DNA of 64,000 bases from Alphaproteobacteria bacterium (GTDB lineage Bacteria; Pseudomonadota; Alphaproteobacteria; Caulobacterales; Caulobacteraceae). The notes under the pieces are model-generated. The model saw nothing but the letters and a program-made list of their open reading frames with translations. It was not told the DNA's origin and did no database searches. Positions 25,928-34,402 of this stretch are shown here, piece by piece. Numbering within the stretch: the stretch's first letter is position 1; each line of letters starts with the position of its first letter. The stretch lies in the NCBI GenBank assembly GCA_018821435.1, contig JAHJME010000031.1, forward strand, positions 62,001 to 126,000, in the 5' to 3' direction. Position numbers and translations under genes: made by a program.

Positions 25928-26551
25928 TCAGGCCTTGGGTTGCGCCGCGGGGGCTTCGCGGGGGCCAAGCCCCAGCACCGCCTCGCGGCCGAGGATCGCC
26001 AGATACTTGCAATACTCCACCACCATCAACCGGGCGGCGGCGGGATTGCGCCACCAGTTCCGGTCCTTCAACGCCCGGGTGGGGACGGCGTAGGTCTGGG
26101 CCGTGATGCCGGTGTCGCGGAGCACCGCGTTCAGTTCCAGCATGGCGCGGGGCATGTGGTAGTCGGCGGTGACAACGATGAGCCGGTTGTAGCGCATGGC
26201 CTGGGACCAGGCGGCGGTCTCGCGGGCGTTGCCCACCGTGTCGGCGGCGGTGAAGCCTAAGTCCACGCAGCAGTCGTAGAGGCGGCGCACGGCGCGCGAG
26301 ACGTTGCGGATGTCCTCGCGGCTGGCCTTGCGGTTGACGCCGGAGACCAGGACGCGGCGGCCGTAGTCGTCCTCCAGCAGGCTCATGGCGGCGGCCAGGC
26401 GCTGGTTGGACCCGGCGCCGGTCAGCACGACGATGCCCTGGGCGGGGACCGGCGCGCGGGCCGGCGTCTGCTGCTGGACCCGGCCGGCGAACGCCAGGAG
26501 GCCGGAGAACCAGATCAGCGCCACGACCAGGAAGGCGGCGATCGACTTCAT
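25928..26551 (-). CDS. YdcF/ElyC-like DUF218 protein
   Basis: This 207-residue protein has an N-terminal membrane anchor (IAAFLVVALIWFSGLLAFA) and a DUF218 domain: GIVVLTGAGSNQRLAAAMSLL, VLVSGVNRKASREDI, TVGNARETAAWSQAM and IVVTADYHMPRAMLEL. ElyC-like members act in envelope polysaccharide or lipid-carrier metabolism. The ATG at 26551 shares one base with the ftsX stop (TAATG), and the plsC-like gene follows directly, giving an ftsE-ftsX-ydcF-plsC order. This links the gene to cell envelope assembly. Confidence 0.88.
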   Translation of the reverse strand: MKSIAAFLVVALIWFSGLLAFAGRVQQQTPARAPVPAQGIVVLTGAGSNQRLAAAMSLLEDDYGRRVLVSGVNRKASREDIRNVSRAVRRLYDCCVDLGFTAADTVGNARETAAWSQAMRYNRLIVVTADYHMPRAMLELNAVLRDTGITAQTYAVPTRALKDRNWWRNPAAARLMVVEYCKYLAILGREAVLGLGPREAPAAQPKA

Positions 26552-27441
26552 TAGAGCCGTTGTATCAGCCGCCGCGCGGTCACGCGCGCGGCGACCGCCG
26601 CCACCAGCGCGGCCAGGACCGGGCAGGGCAGGACGGCCAGCAGGTCGATCCAGGCGATGGGCAGGGCCGGGGTGATCCCCTGGCCGCCGCCCATCAGCCG
26701 CAGGACCGCGCCCAGGATCGCCGCCGCCGCCGCGCCGGCCGCGCCGGCGATGGCCGCCACGCGGGCGAACCGCAGCTCGAACAGGTTGGAGATCTGGCCG
26801 TCCTCGGCTCCGGTCAGGTGCAGCACCTCGACGACATCGCGCCGCGCCGCCAGGCCCGCGCGGGTGGCGAAGGCGACCACGGCCCCGGCCGCGCCGGCGA
26901 TCAGCAGCAGCAGGGTGGTGGCCGTCCAGCGGACGACGCCGGCGGCCTTGCGGATGTCCTTGATCCAGACGCTGTGGTCGTCGACCACCGCATCCAGCCC
27001 GTGGCCCTTCAATGCCTTGTCCAGGGCGGCGGCGGTGGCGGGCGTCTTGCGGTCCAGGCCCACGGCCACCAGGCGCGGCACCGGCAGGTCGTCCAGGTCG
27101 GCGACGTCGCCCAGCCACGGCTTGATCAGCGCGTAGGCCTTTTCCTTCTCCAGCGCCCGCGCCTCGGTGACGCCGGGGACGCCGGCGAGGGCCTCGGCCG
27201 CGCGGGCCGCCGCCGCGTCGGGGGTCTCGCCGCCACGGGCGCGGACGATCACGGTCGCCTCGCCGGTGAGCTGGCCCGCCCAGCCCTGGGCCGCGCGGTC
27301 GCCGGCGATCACGCCCAGCGCCGTCAGACAGGCCAGGAAGCACAGCACCGCCACCACGAACAGCAGCGCCGGGTCGCGGGCGTCCTCTTCCGGCAGGAAC
27401 GCCGCCGGCCGCCAGCGCGCGATGTCGAAGGGCTCGCTCAT
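26551..27441 (-). CDS. ftsX: Cell division protein FtsX
   Basis: This 296-residue protein is the membrane partner of FtsE. It shows a cytoplasmic N-terminus, a first membrane segment (about 27-47), an extracytoplasmic loop (about 50-160) and three more membrane segments in the C-terminal half, including AVVAFATRAGLAARRDVVEVLHLTGAEDGQI-type sequence around residues 185-215, characteristic of FtsX. FtsEX regulates cell-wall hydrolases at the division site. The start overlaps the ftsE stop by 4 bases (ATGA). Confidence 0.9.
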   Translation of the reverse strand: MSEPFDIARWRPAAFLPEEDARDPALLFVVAVLCFLACLTALGVIAGDRAAQGWAGQLTGEATVIVRARGGETPDAAAARAAEALAGVPGVTEARALEKEKAYALIKPWLGDVADLDDLPVPRLVAVGLDRKTPATAAALDKALKGHGLDAVVDDHSVWIKDIRKAAGVVRWTATTLLLLIAGAAGAVVAFATRAGLAARRDVVEVLHLTGAEDGQISNLFELRFARVAAIAGAAGAAAAAILGAVLRLMGGGQGITPALPIAWIDLLAVLPCPVLAALVAAVAARVTARRLIQRL

Positions 27442-28178
27442 GCAGCCGGCTCCGGCGTCACGGGTCCTTGGGGCGGCAGCGGGCGCAGTCGGCCCTTGTC
27501 CAGGTGCAGCACCGGCCGCGCCGAGCGGGCGACCAGGTCCTGGTCGTGAGTGGCGATGATGATGGTGGTGCCCAGCCGGTTCAGCTCGACGAACAGCCGG
27601 TAGATGCGCAGCGCCATCTCGTGGTCGACATTGCCCGTGGGCTCGTCGGCCAGCAGGATTTCGGGCCGGTTGACCACGGCGCGGGCAATGGCCAGCCGCT
27701 GCTTCTCGCCGCCGGCCAGGGTCGGCGGCCGCGCGTCCATCCGGTGTTTCAGCCCGACCCAGGTCAGCAGCTCGGCCACGTCGTTGCGGTATTCCGACGG
27801 CTTGTGGCCGGCGATGCGCAGGGGCAGGGCGGTGTTGTCGAACGCCGACAGGTGGTCCAGCAGCAGCAGGTCCTGGAACACCACCCCGATCCGCCGCCGG
27901 GTGCGGGGCAGATCGCGGCCGGTCATCGCCGCCACGTCCTCGCCGAACAGCCGCACCGATCCGGCCGACGGGCGGGCCGCCAGGTAGATCAGTTTCAGCA
28001 GCGAACTTTTTCCGGCGCCCGACGGACCGGTGATGAAGTGGAAGGATCCGCGCGGCAGGGAGAGCGAAACGTCGCTCAGCACCTCGGGGCCGCGGCCGTA
28101 ACGCATGGACACGCCGGCAAATCGGAGGATTTCGTCGGCCGATGTGTTCTCGGCGGCGTCGTTGGCGTTTCTGGACAT
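27438..28178 (-). CDS. ftsE: Cell division ATP-binding protein FtsE
   Basis: This 246-residue ABC ATPase contains Walker A GPSGAGKSSLLKLIY, the Q-loop VVFQDLLLLDHLSAFDN, the signature LAGGEKQRLAIARA, Walker B ILLADEPTGNVD and the H-loop IIIATHDQDLV. All catalytic motifs are intact. With FtsX it couples ATP hydrolysis to septal wall hydrolysis. The ATG at 28178 gives MSRNANDA; a much longer upstream frame is open but non-coding in character. A 57-base gap separates it from the divergent zinc-ribbon gene, an arrangement common in Caulobacterales. Confidence 0.94.
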   Translation of the reverse strand: MSRNANDAAENTSADEILRFAGVSMRYGRGPEVLSDVSLSLPRGSFHFITGPSGAGKSSLLKLIYLAARPSAGSVRLFGEDVAAMTGRDLPRTRRRIGVVFQDLLLLDHLSAFDNTALPLRIAGHKPSEYRNDVAELLTWVGLKHRMDARPPTLAGGEKQRLAIARAVVNRPEILLADEPTGNVDHEMALRIYRLFVELNRLGTTIIIATHDQDLVARSARPVLHLDKGRLRPLPPQGPVTPEPAA

Positions 28179-28235
28179 GGAGGCCGAAATCGGCGACCTC
28201 GGAAGTGAGGGTGCTGGAGCGTCCGATTCGACCGC

Positions 28236-29051
28236 ATGATACTTACCTGTCCAGAGTGCGCCACCAGCTATTTTGTCGACGACCTGCGGATTCCGCGGGG
28301 CGGCCGCATGGTCAAATGTACGTCGTGCAGCAATCGCTGGCGGGCGTTCCAGGATCGCGACGAGGCTGAGGGGGAGGCCCCCGAAAGCCGCGCGGTGGCC
28401 GACGCGCCGCCCGAACCGCAGCCCGCGACCCCCGGTGACGATCTGGAGATCGTCGCCGCGCCGGTCCGGCCGGTGCGAAAAGCCGAACCCCGAAAGAAGG
28501 CCTCCGTCGGCATGGTCGTCGGCGTCAGCCTGGCCACGGTGTTGGTGTTGGCGCTGGGCGGCGCGGTGGTCTTCCGCCAGAAGGTGTCCGAGCTGGTCCC
28601 GGCGACCGCGCCCGTGTTCGCCGCCATCGGCATGCCGGTGAACACCCTGGGTCTGGTGATCGAGGGCGTGAAGCAGCAGCCGACGTTCCAGGGCGGCCGT
28701 CCGGTGCTGTCGGTGACCGGCGCGATCCGCAATGTCCGCAAGGTCTCCATCGAGGCGCCGCCGATCCGCATCAGCCTGGTCGACAAAGACGGCAAGGCGG
28801 TGGCCGGCGTCCTGGCCCAGCCGCTGAACGCCAAGGTGCCGCCGGGCGCCGTGCGCTACTTCGCCGTGGCGCTGCCCGACCCGCCGGCCGGCTCGCACGC
28901 CCTGGATATCGCCTTCGAGATCCCGGCCAAGGGCGAGGCGGCGCATGCGCCGGCCAAGGCCGCTCACGCCGAACCCGCGGCCGCGCCGGTCGAGGCCCAA
29001 CCCCTTCCCGCAGATTCCCCGGACGCCCTGACCAAGCATGAGCAGCACTGA
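28236..29051 (+). CDS. MJ0042 zinc-ribbon / DUF3426 membrane protein
   Basis: This 271-residue protein begins ILTCPECATSYFVDD and continues MVKCTSCSNRWRA, the two CxxC halves of an MJ0042-type zinc ribbon (residues 5-35). After a disordered acidic linker comes one membrane segment (about 89-111), then a DUF3426-type beta domain around residues 140-230 (VTGAIRNVRKVSIEAPPIRI). The role is unknown; the gene is conserved beside ftsE in related bacteria, which suggests an envelope or division link. Its end overlaps the phosphoribosyltransferase start by 14 bases. Confidence 0.87.
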   Translation: MILTCPECATSYFVDDLRIPRGGRMVKCTSCSNRWRAFQDRDEAEGEAPESRAVADAPPEPQPATPGDDLEIVAAPVRPVRKAEPRKKASVGMVVGVSLATVLVLALGGAVVFRQKVSELVPATAPVFAAIGMPVNTLGLVIEGVKQQPTFQGGRPVLSVTGAIRNVRKVSIEAPPIRISLVDKDGKAVAGVLAQPLNAKVPPGAVRYFAVALPDPPAGSHALDIAFEIPAKGEAAHAPAKAAHAEPAAAPVEAQPLPADSPDALTKHEQH

Positions 29052-29568
29052 CTCGCCGACCGTCCTGATCTCCGAGGCCGAGATCGCCAGCCGGGTCGAG
29101 GCGCTGGCCGCCGCGATCGCGCCGCGCATCGACGACGAGACGGTGGTGGTCTGCCTGCTGACCGGCGGCCTGTGGTTCGCCGCCGACCTGACCCGCGCTC
29201 TGGCCCGACTGGGCCGGATGGTCCGCTTCGACGCCCTTTGGCTGGCGTCGTACAAGGACGAGCGGCAATCCAGCGGCCGCTGCGAGGTCCGCGCCGACCT
29301 GCAGCGCCCGATCGCGGGCCGCAAGGCCTTGGTGGTCGACGATGTGTTCGACACCGGCCTGTCGCTGTCCGAAGCCGCCCGCATGGTGCGCGACTCGGGC
29401 GCCACCGAGGTGCTGACCGCCGTCTTCGCCCGCAAGCCCTGGCCGACCCAACGCGCCATGGAGCCCGACTTCGTCGCCTGGGAGGCGCCCGGCCGGTTCC
29501 TGGTGGGCTACGGCCTGGACGTGGCGGGCGCGATGCGGGGGCTGCCCTTCATCGGGGCGATGGACTGA
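29038..29568 (+). CDS. Hypoxanthine phosphoribosyltransferase-like
   Basis: This 176-residue type I phosphoribosyltransferase has the pyrophosphate loop CLLTGGLWFAADLTRAL and the PRPP-binding loop ALVVDDVFDTGLSLSEA. The family salvages hypoxanthine or guanine to the nucleotides. WDxxG-type base-binding is not obvious; FVAWEAPGRFLVGYGLDV at the C-terminus is the usual purine-binding end. The start overlaps the zinc-ribbon gene by 14 bases, implying coupling. Confidence 0.87.
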   Translation: MSSTDSPTVLISEAEIASRVEALAAAIAPRIDDETVVVCLLTGGLWFAADLTRALARLGRMVRFDALWLASYKDERQSSGRCEVRADLQRPIAGRKALVVDDVFDTGLSLSEAARMVRDSGATEVLTAVFARKPWPTQRAMEPDFVAWEAPGRFLVGYGLDVAGAMRGLPFIGAMD

Positions 29569-29588
29569 CGGCTTGCAATACGGCTGAT

Positions 29589-29606
29589 CGTCTCACATAA
29601 GAGACG
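29589..29606. promoter_or_regulatory. Perfect palindrome directly upstream of the XRE-cupin start
   Basis: CGTCTC (29589-29594), a 6-base spacer ACATAA, then GAGACG (29601-29606): a perfect inverted repeat ending one base before the GTG start codon of the regulator. The position suggests an autoregulatory operator that blocks expression; as RNA the same arms could form a start-codon hairpin. Confidence 0.5.
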
Positions 29607-29607
29607 G

Positions 29608-30174
29608 GTGGACATTAATATAGACGATTCGTCGGCGAAGCTTGCGCGCCGCATTCAGCTGGAGCGCGAGGCGAGACGCTGGTCTCTGGCCGATCTGGCC
29701 GAGGCGTCGGGTGTCTCGAAGGCCGCGATCAGCAAGATCGAGCGGGCCGAGGTCAGCCCCACCGCCGTCATTCTGGTGCGACTGGCCACGGCCTTCGACC
29801 TGACGCTTGCCGGCCTCCTGCTGCGGGCGGAGGGCGACGCGGGGCGGCTGGCGCGGGCGGGCGACCAGGCCGTCTGGCGCGACCCGGACACCGGCTATGT
29901 CCGCCGCCAGATCTACAGCCGGCCCGATCATCCGCAGGAGATCGTGCAGGTCGAGCTTCCGCCCGGCCGGCAGGTGGAGTTCCCGGCCTCGGCCTATGCC
30001 CGTATCCGCCAGGCCATCTGGGTGACGGCCGGGGAGCTGGTCATTCACGAGGGCGGCGAGCGCCACGTCCTGCAGGCCGGCGACTGCCTGGGCTTCGGCG
30101 ACCCCGCCCCGGTGGTGATCGCGAACCAGAGCACGCTGCCGTGCGCCTACGTCGTTGCGTTGGTGAGGACTTGA
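29608..30174 (+). CDS. XRE-family regulator with C-terminal cupin domain
   Basis: This 188-residue regulator has an HTH_3 domain at the N-terminus (LARRIQLEREARRWSLADLA, SGVSKAAISKIERAEVSPT) and a cupin beta-barrel at about 110-185 (IVQVELPPGRQVEFPAS, WVTAGELVIHEGGERHVL, AGDCLGF). Such regulators sense small ligands and usually control an adjacent gene. The start is GTG at 29608 with only a weak Shine-Dalgarno. The GNAT gene begins 3 bases after its stop, so this regulator-acetyltransferase pair forms an operon. Confidence 0.9.
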   Translation: MDINIDDSSAKLARRIQLEREARRWSLADLAEASGVSKAAISKIERAEVSPTAVILVRLATAFDLTLAGLLLRAEGDAGRLARAGDQAVWRDPDTGYVRRQIYSRPDHPQEIVQVELPPGRQVEFPASAYARIRQAIWVTAGELVIHEGGERHVLQAGDCLGFGDPAPVVIANQSTLPCAYVVALVRT

Positions 30175-30176
30175 CC

Positions 30177-30653
30177 ATGGACACCACCACCGAAGCGCCC
30201 GTCGTCCGCGAAGACGACCTGTCCGACGCGCGGACCCAGGACTTGTTGCGCCTGCATCTGGCGGGCATGCGGGACAACTCGCCCCCCGGCCACTCGTTCG
30301 CCCTGGACCTGTCGGGCCTGACGGCGCCGGGTGTCACGGTCTGGAGCGCCTGGCGCGGCGATGCGGTCGCCGGCATCGGCGCGCTGAAGGACCTCGGCGG
30401 CGGTGCGGCCGAGATCAAGTCGATGCGGACGCATCCCGACCACCTGCGCGCCGGCGTGGCGGCGGCGATCCTGGAGCGCATCCTGGCCGAGGCGCGTGGC
30501 CGGGGGCTGACGCGGGTGAGCCTGGAGACCGGTCGGGGGCTGGCGTTCGACGCGGCGCTGGCGCTCTACGCGCGCTATGGCTTCGTCTACGGCGACGCGT
30601 TCTCGGACTACGTCGCCAGCGACTTCAACCAGTTCATGCACCTGGACCTCTAG
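30177..30653 (+). CDS. GNAT-family acetyltransferase
   Basis: This 158-residue N-acetyltransferase has a GNAT domain: VTVWSAWRGDAVAGIGALKDLGGGAAEIKSM-type strands, then THPDHLRAGVAAAILERILAEARGRG, the acetyl-CoA pyrophosphate loop (R/Q-x-x-G-x-A layout), then SLETGRGLAFDAALALYARYGF. The substrate is unknown. The ATG at 30177 is two bases past the XRE-cupin stop, so the pair is coupled. Its 3 prime end overlaps the end of convergent lysA by 4 bases. Confidence 0.88.
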   Translation: MDTTTEAPVVREDDLSDARTQDLLRLHLAGMRDNSPPGHSFALDLSGLTAPGVTVWSAWRGDAVAGIGALKDLGGGAAEIKSMRTHPDHLRAGVAAAILERILAEARGRGLTRVSLETGRGLAFDAALALYARYGFVYGDAFSDYVASDFNQFMHLDL

Positions 30654-31918
30654 AGCCAGGGCGCCGCCGTCTCGCGGGCCAGCATGTCCTCGTAGGTCGG
30701 GCGGGGGCGGACGACGGCGAACTGGTCGCCCTTCGCCAGAACCTCGGGGACCAGCAGGCGGGAGTTGTACTCGCTGGCCATGGCCGCGCCGTAGGCGCCG
30801 GCGCTCATGAAGGCGACCAGGTCGCCGGCTTCCAGCGGCGGCAACACGCGGTCGCGGGTGAAGGTGTCGCCGGTCTCGCAGACGGGGCCGACCACGTCGT
30901 AGGTCACCGGCTCGCCCTCGCGGGGCTTTAGCGGGCGGATGTCGTGGTAGGCGTCGTACATGGCCGGCCGCAGCAGGTCGTTCATGGCGGCGTCCAGCAC
31001 CAGGAACTTCCGGCCCTCGGGCCGCTCGTGGACGTGGTTCACCCGCGCGATCAGCACGCCGGCGTTGGCGGCGATCATCCGGCCGGGCTCGAACGCGAAC
31101 TGCACGTCCAGCCCCTTGGTCACGCGGCCGATCATGGCGGCGTACTCGGACGGCGCCGGCGGGGTCGGCTGGTTGAAGTAGGGCACGCCCAGGCCGCCGC
31201 CCAGGTCGAGGCGCTCGACGCTGAGGCCCTCGGCCTTCAGCCGCTCGACCAGGCCGCGCATCTTGGTGAAGGCCGCCTCCATGGGGGCCAGGTCGGTGAT
31301 CTGGCTGCCGATGTGGCAGGCCACGCCGGCGGGGCGGACGCCGGCCATGTTCGAGGCGTTGGCGTAGAGCCGCTCGGCCTCGGAGAAGCTGACCCCGAAT
31401 TTGTTGTCGGCCTTGCCGGTGGCGATCTTGGCGTGGCCGCCGGCGGCGACGTCGGGGTTCACCCGGATCGCGACGGTGGCGCGCCGGCCCATCTGCTGGG
31501 CCACCCGGTTGACCAGGTGCAGCTCGGGTTCCGACTCGACGTTGATCTCGGCGACGCCGGTCTCGACGGCGAAGGCGATCTCGGCTTCGGTCTTGCCGAC
31601 GCCGGAGAAGACGATGCGCTCGGGCGGCACGCCGGCGGCCAGGGCGCGGCGGATCTCGCCCTCGGAGACCACATCGGCGCCGGCGCCCAGGTTGGCCAGG
31701 GTGCGCAGGACGGCGACGTTGGAGTTGGCCTTGACCGCGAAGGCGATCAGCGGATCCTTGAGGCCCGCGCCGGTCAGCGCGTCGCGCAGGACGGTGTAGT
31801 GCCGCTCAAGCGTGGCCGAGGAATAGACATAGACCGGCGTCCCCACCGCCTCGGCGATGCGGGAGAGGGGCACGCCTTCGCAAGCTAGCTCACCGTCCTG
31901 AAGCTCGAAGTGGTTCAT
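30650..31918 (-). CDS. lysA: Diaminopimelate decarboxylase
   Basis: This 422-residue fold-type-III PLP enzyme makes lysine from meso-diaminopimelate. The PLP lysine is K63 in AFAVKANSNVAVLR. HIGSQITDLAPMEAAF, LDLGGGLGVPYF and FEPGRMIAANAG are the further PLP contacts, and the second-subunit catalytic cysteine is in VGPVCETGDTF. All motifs are intact. The ATG at 31918 overlaps the stop of the small lipoprotein gene by 4 bases, giving the order argH, lipoprotein, lysA. Confidence 0.95.
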   Translation of the reverse strand: MNHFELQDGELACEGVPLSRIAEAVGTPVYVYSSATLERHYTVLRDALTGAGLKDPLIAFAVKANSNVAVLRTLANLGAGADVVSEGEIRRALAAGVPPERIVFSGVGKTEAEIAFAVETGVAEINVESEPELHLVNRVAQQMGRRATVAIRVNPDVAAGGHAKIATGKADNKFGVSFSEAERLYANASNMAGVRPAGVACHIGSQITDLAPMEAAFTKMRGLVERLKAEGLSVERLDLGGGLGVPYFNQPTPPAPSEYAAMIGRVTKGLDVQFAFEPGRMIAANAGVLIARVNHVHERPEGRKFLVLDAAMNDLLRPAMYDAYHDIRPLKPREGEPVTYDVVGPVCETGDTFTRDRVLPPLEAGDLVAFMSAGAYGAAMASEYNSRLLVPEVLAKGDQFAVVRPRPTYEDMLARETAAPWL

Positions 31919-32217
31919 CGCGGGTTGGAATAGGGATCGGGCAGGGCGCTTTGCGGGGCCAGGGCGCCGGGGCCGCGATTGGTGCCGGGGATCGGCAGGG
32001 TGCGCGGCGGCGCCGGGTCGGTGGAGCGGTCGCGCGGGTCGACGGTGTCGACGGGGCGCGTCGGGTCCTGCTGGCGCTGGGCGTCGTCGGCGGCGCGGGT
32101 GGAATTGCGCTCGGCGCCGAACAGCGGGCCGGGCCGCTCGAGCTGGCCGACCTTGCCGCATCCGGCGAGCCCGGCCGCCAGGATCAGGGCGCTCGTGAGA
32201 GCAAGTGCGCGGGTCAT
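31915..32217 (-). CDS. LptM-like small lipoprotein
   Basis: This 100-residue lipoprotein begins MTRALALTSALILAAGLAGC with a LAGC lipobox. After the lipidated cysteine comes GKVGQLERPGPLF, which resembles the conserved short motif of LptM (YifL), a lipoprotein that assists LPS transport protein LptD. The rest is proline-rich and disordered. It overlaps lysA by 4 bases and follows argH, the position LptM-like genes often take. I infer the role from motif and location. Confidence 0.75.
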   Translation of the reverse strand: MTRALALTSALILAAGLAGCGKVGQLERPGPLFGAERNSTRAADDAQRQQDPTRPVDTVDPRDRSTDPAPPRTLPIPGTNRGPGALAPQSALPDPYSNPR

Positions 32218-33635
32218 GCCAGGGCTTCCTTCCAACGCTTGATCTGCGCGCGGACCTGGTCCGGCGCGGTTCCACCATAACTCCGGCGGCTGGCCACCGA
32301 AGCTTCGGGAGTCAGCACATCGTAGATGGACGAGGTGATCCGTCCATCCAAGGCCTGCAGTTCGGAAAGCGGCAGATCGGACAGGCCGACGCCCAGTTCC
32401 TCGGCCTTCTTCACCGCCGCGCCGGTCACATGGTGGGCGTCGCGGAACGGCAGGTTCAGCTCGCGCACCAGCCAGTCGGCCAGGTCGGTGGCGGTCGAGT
32501 AGCCGGCGCCGGCGGCTGTGGCCATCGTCGCGGTGTTCGGTTCCAGGTCGGCGACCATGCCGGCCATGGCGCGCAGGCTGAGCTCCAGGGCGTCGAACGC
32601 CTCGAAGGTGGGGACCTTGTCCTCCTGCATGTCCTTCGAATAGGTCAGCGGCAGGCCCTTCATCACCACGGTGAGCTGGGTGAACGACCCCAGCAAGCGG
32701 CCGACCTTGGCGCGCACCAGCTCGGCGGCGTCGGGGTTCTTCTTCTGCGGCATGATCGAGGAGCCGGTGGTGAAGGCGTCGCTGAGCTTGATGAAGCCGA
32801 ACTGCGGCGTCATCCAGATCACGATCTCCTCGGCCAGGCGCGACAGGTGCGTGGCGCAGATGGTGGCGGCGGCCAGGCTCTCCAGCGCGAAGTCGCGGTC
32901 GGCGACGCTATCCAGCGAGTTGGCGGTCGGCCGCGCGAAGCCCAGCGCCTCGGCGGTCATCTGCCGGTCGATGGGGAACGGCGATCCGGCCAGGGCGGCG
33001 GCGCCCAGGGGGCTCTCGTTCATCCGCGCGCGGGCGTCGACGAACCGGCCGGCGTCGCGGCCGAACATCTCGACATAGGCCATCAGGTGATGGCCGAACG
33101 TCACCGGCTGGGCCGGCTGCAGGTGGGTGAAGCCGGGCATCACCGCGTCGGCGTGGATCTCGGCCTTGGCCAGCAGCGCCTTTTGAAGGGCGTGGATCTG
33201 GCCCGCCGTCCGGTCGCAGGCGTCGCGCACCCACATGCGGAAATCGAGCGCCACCTGGTCGTTGCGCGAGCGCGCCGTGTGCAGCCGGCCGGCCGCCGGG
33301 CCGATCAACTCGCGCAGGCGGGCCTCCACGTTCATGTGGATGTCTTCGTATTCCTCGCGGAACGGGAAGGTCCCGGCCTCGATCTCGCTGAGGATGGTCG
33401 CCAGGCCGCCCTGGATCGCGACCTCGTCGTCGCTTGTAATCACGCCGCTCTTGCGCAACATCGCGGCGTGCGCGCGGGACCCGGCGAGGTCCTGCGCCGC
33501 CAGTCGCTTGTCGAAGCCGATGGAGACGTTGATCGCCTGCATCAGCTCGGCCGGCTTGTCGGAGAACCTGCCGCCCCACATGGCCTGTCCCGCCTGGGAC
33601 GGACGCGCGGGCGGAGTTGAGGAAGAGTCGGTCAT
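32214..33635 (-). CDS. argH: Argininosuccinate lyase
   Basis: This 473-residue lyase completes arginine synthesis by splitting argininosuccinate into arginine and fumarate. The family signature GSSIMPQKKNPDAAELVR is present, with MWGGRFSDKPAELM at the N-terminus and LHTARSRNDQVALD in the first half. Length matches the family. The start at 33635 leaves no gap before the divergent tlpA start; an internal ATG (33581, MWGGRF) is also possible. Its end overlaps the lipoprotein start by 4 bases. Confidence 0.94.
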   Translation of the reverse strand: MTDSSSTPPARPSQAGQAMWGGRFSDKPAELMQAINVSIGFDKRLAAQDLAGSRAHAAMLRKSGVITSDDEVAIQGGLATILSEIEAGTFPFREEYEDIHMNVEARLRELIGPAAGRLHTARSRNDQVALDFRMWVRDACDRTAGQIHALQKALLAKAEIHADAVMPGFTHLQPAQPVTFGHHLMAYVEMFGRDAGRFVDARARMNESPLGAAALAGSPFPIDRQMTAEALGFARPTANSLDSVADRDFALESLAAATICATHLSRLAEEIVIWMTPQFGFIKLSDAFTTGSSIMPQKKNPDAAELVRAKVGRLLGSFTQLTVVMKGLPLTYSKDMQEDKVPTFEAFDALELSLRAMAGMVADLEPNTATMATAAGAGYSTATDLADWLVRELNLPFRDAHHVTGAAVKKAEELGVGLSDLPLSELQALDGRITSSIYDVLTPEASVASRRSYGGTAPDQVRAQIKRWKEALA

Positions 33636-34274
33636 ATGAGCGAAAGTCCAGAGGCGAGCGCGAAACCCGAGGCCCCCTCACCAAAGCAAAGGGGCGTGGG
33701 CTGGGTCATTGGGGGCGTCGCCCTCGTGGGCGCCGCCGCGGCTGTCTACATCATCGGTTCGGCTTCCACCAAGCCGACGCCGCCGGCGCCCAGCGCTGTG
33801 GCCACCGCCTCGACCTTCGCCAGCAAGCTGACGACGCCGACCGCGCCGACGGCGTCGCCCGACTACACGTTCTATGACGCCGAAGGGAAGGCGATGAAGA
33901 TCGCCGATCTGAAGGGCAAGGTCGTGGTCATGAACATCTGGGCCACCTGGTGCGGGCCCTGCGTCACCGAGATGCCGACCCTGGCCAAGCTGCAGGCCGC
34001 CTATGCCGGCAAGCCGGTCGAGGTCGTGACGGTCAGCATCGATTCCGAGAGCTCGGCGGCCAAGGCGCGGATCTTCATCGCCCAGCACGCGCCGCTGAAG
34101 TTCTACCACGACCGCGAGATGAAGCTGCCGTTCAAGCTGAGCCCGCCGGCCCCTGGCGCACCGACCACGGTGATCTACGGCAAGGACGGCCTGGAGGTCG
34201 CGCGGGTGGCCGGCGAAGCCGACTGGTCGGGCAAGGAAGCGCGGGCCATCGTGGACAAGGCGCTGGCGGGGTAG
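33636..34274 (+). CDS. TlpA-like thiol-disulfide oxidoreductase
   Basis: This 212-residue protein is a membrane-anchored thioredoxin-fold reductase. One membrane segment (about 21-43) is followed by a linker and a TlpA/AhpC domain with MNIWATWCGPCVTEMPTLAKL (about 103-123) holding the WCGPC active site. The fold faces the periplasm and likely reduces disulfides, for example in cytochrome c or copper-protein maturation. GAGGAA at 33618-33623 is a good Shine-Dalgarno and lies inside the divergent argH coding region. Confidence 0.9.
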   Translation: MSESPEASAKPEAPSPKQRGVGWVIGGVALVGAAAAVYIIGSASTKPTPPAPSAVATASTFASKLTTPTAPTASPDYTFYDAEGKAMKIADLKGKVVVMNIWATWCGPCVTEMPTLAKLQAAYAGKPVEVVTVSIDSESSAAKARIFIAQHAPLKFYHDREMKLPFKLSPPAPGAPTTVIYGKDGLEVARVAGEADWSGKEARAIVDKALAG

Positions 34275-34323
34275 GGCTCCTAGTCTCGGAGCGGGTCTGC
34301 TCGCGAGATAGAGGCCAATATCC

Positions 34324-34383
34324 GCTTTCGACCCATCTCAGAATCGAAAGCGTCTCTTTACCTCCCCCGTGAACGGGGGAGGT
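34324..34383. terminator. Pair of hairpins between convergent genes
   Basis: Between tlpA and the convergent XRE gene, GCTTTCGA (34324-34331) pairs with TCGAAAGC (34344-34351). Next, ACCTCCCCCGT faces ACGGGGGAGGT at 34360-34383, an 11-base perfect palindrome with 2 central bases. The second belongs to the recurring CCTCCCC hairpin family. Together they can end transcription from both sides. Confidence 0.6.
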
Positions 34384-34402
34384 GAAAGATGAGCGGATGA
34401 AC

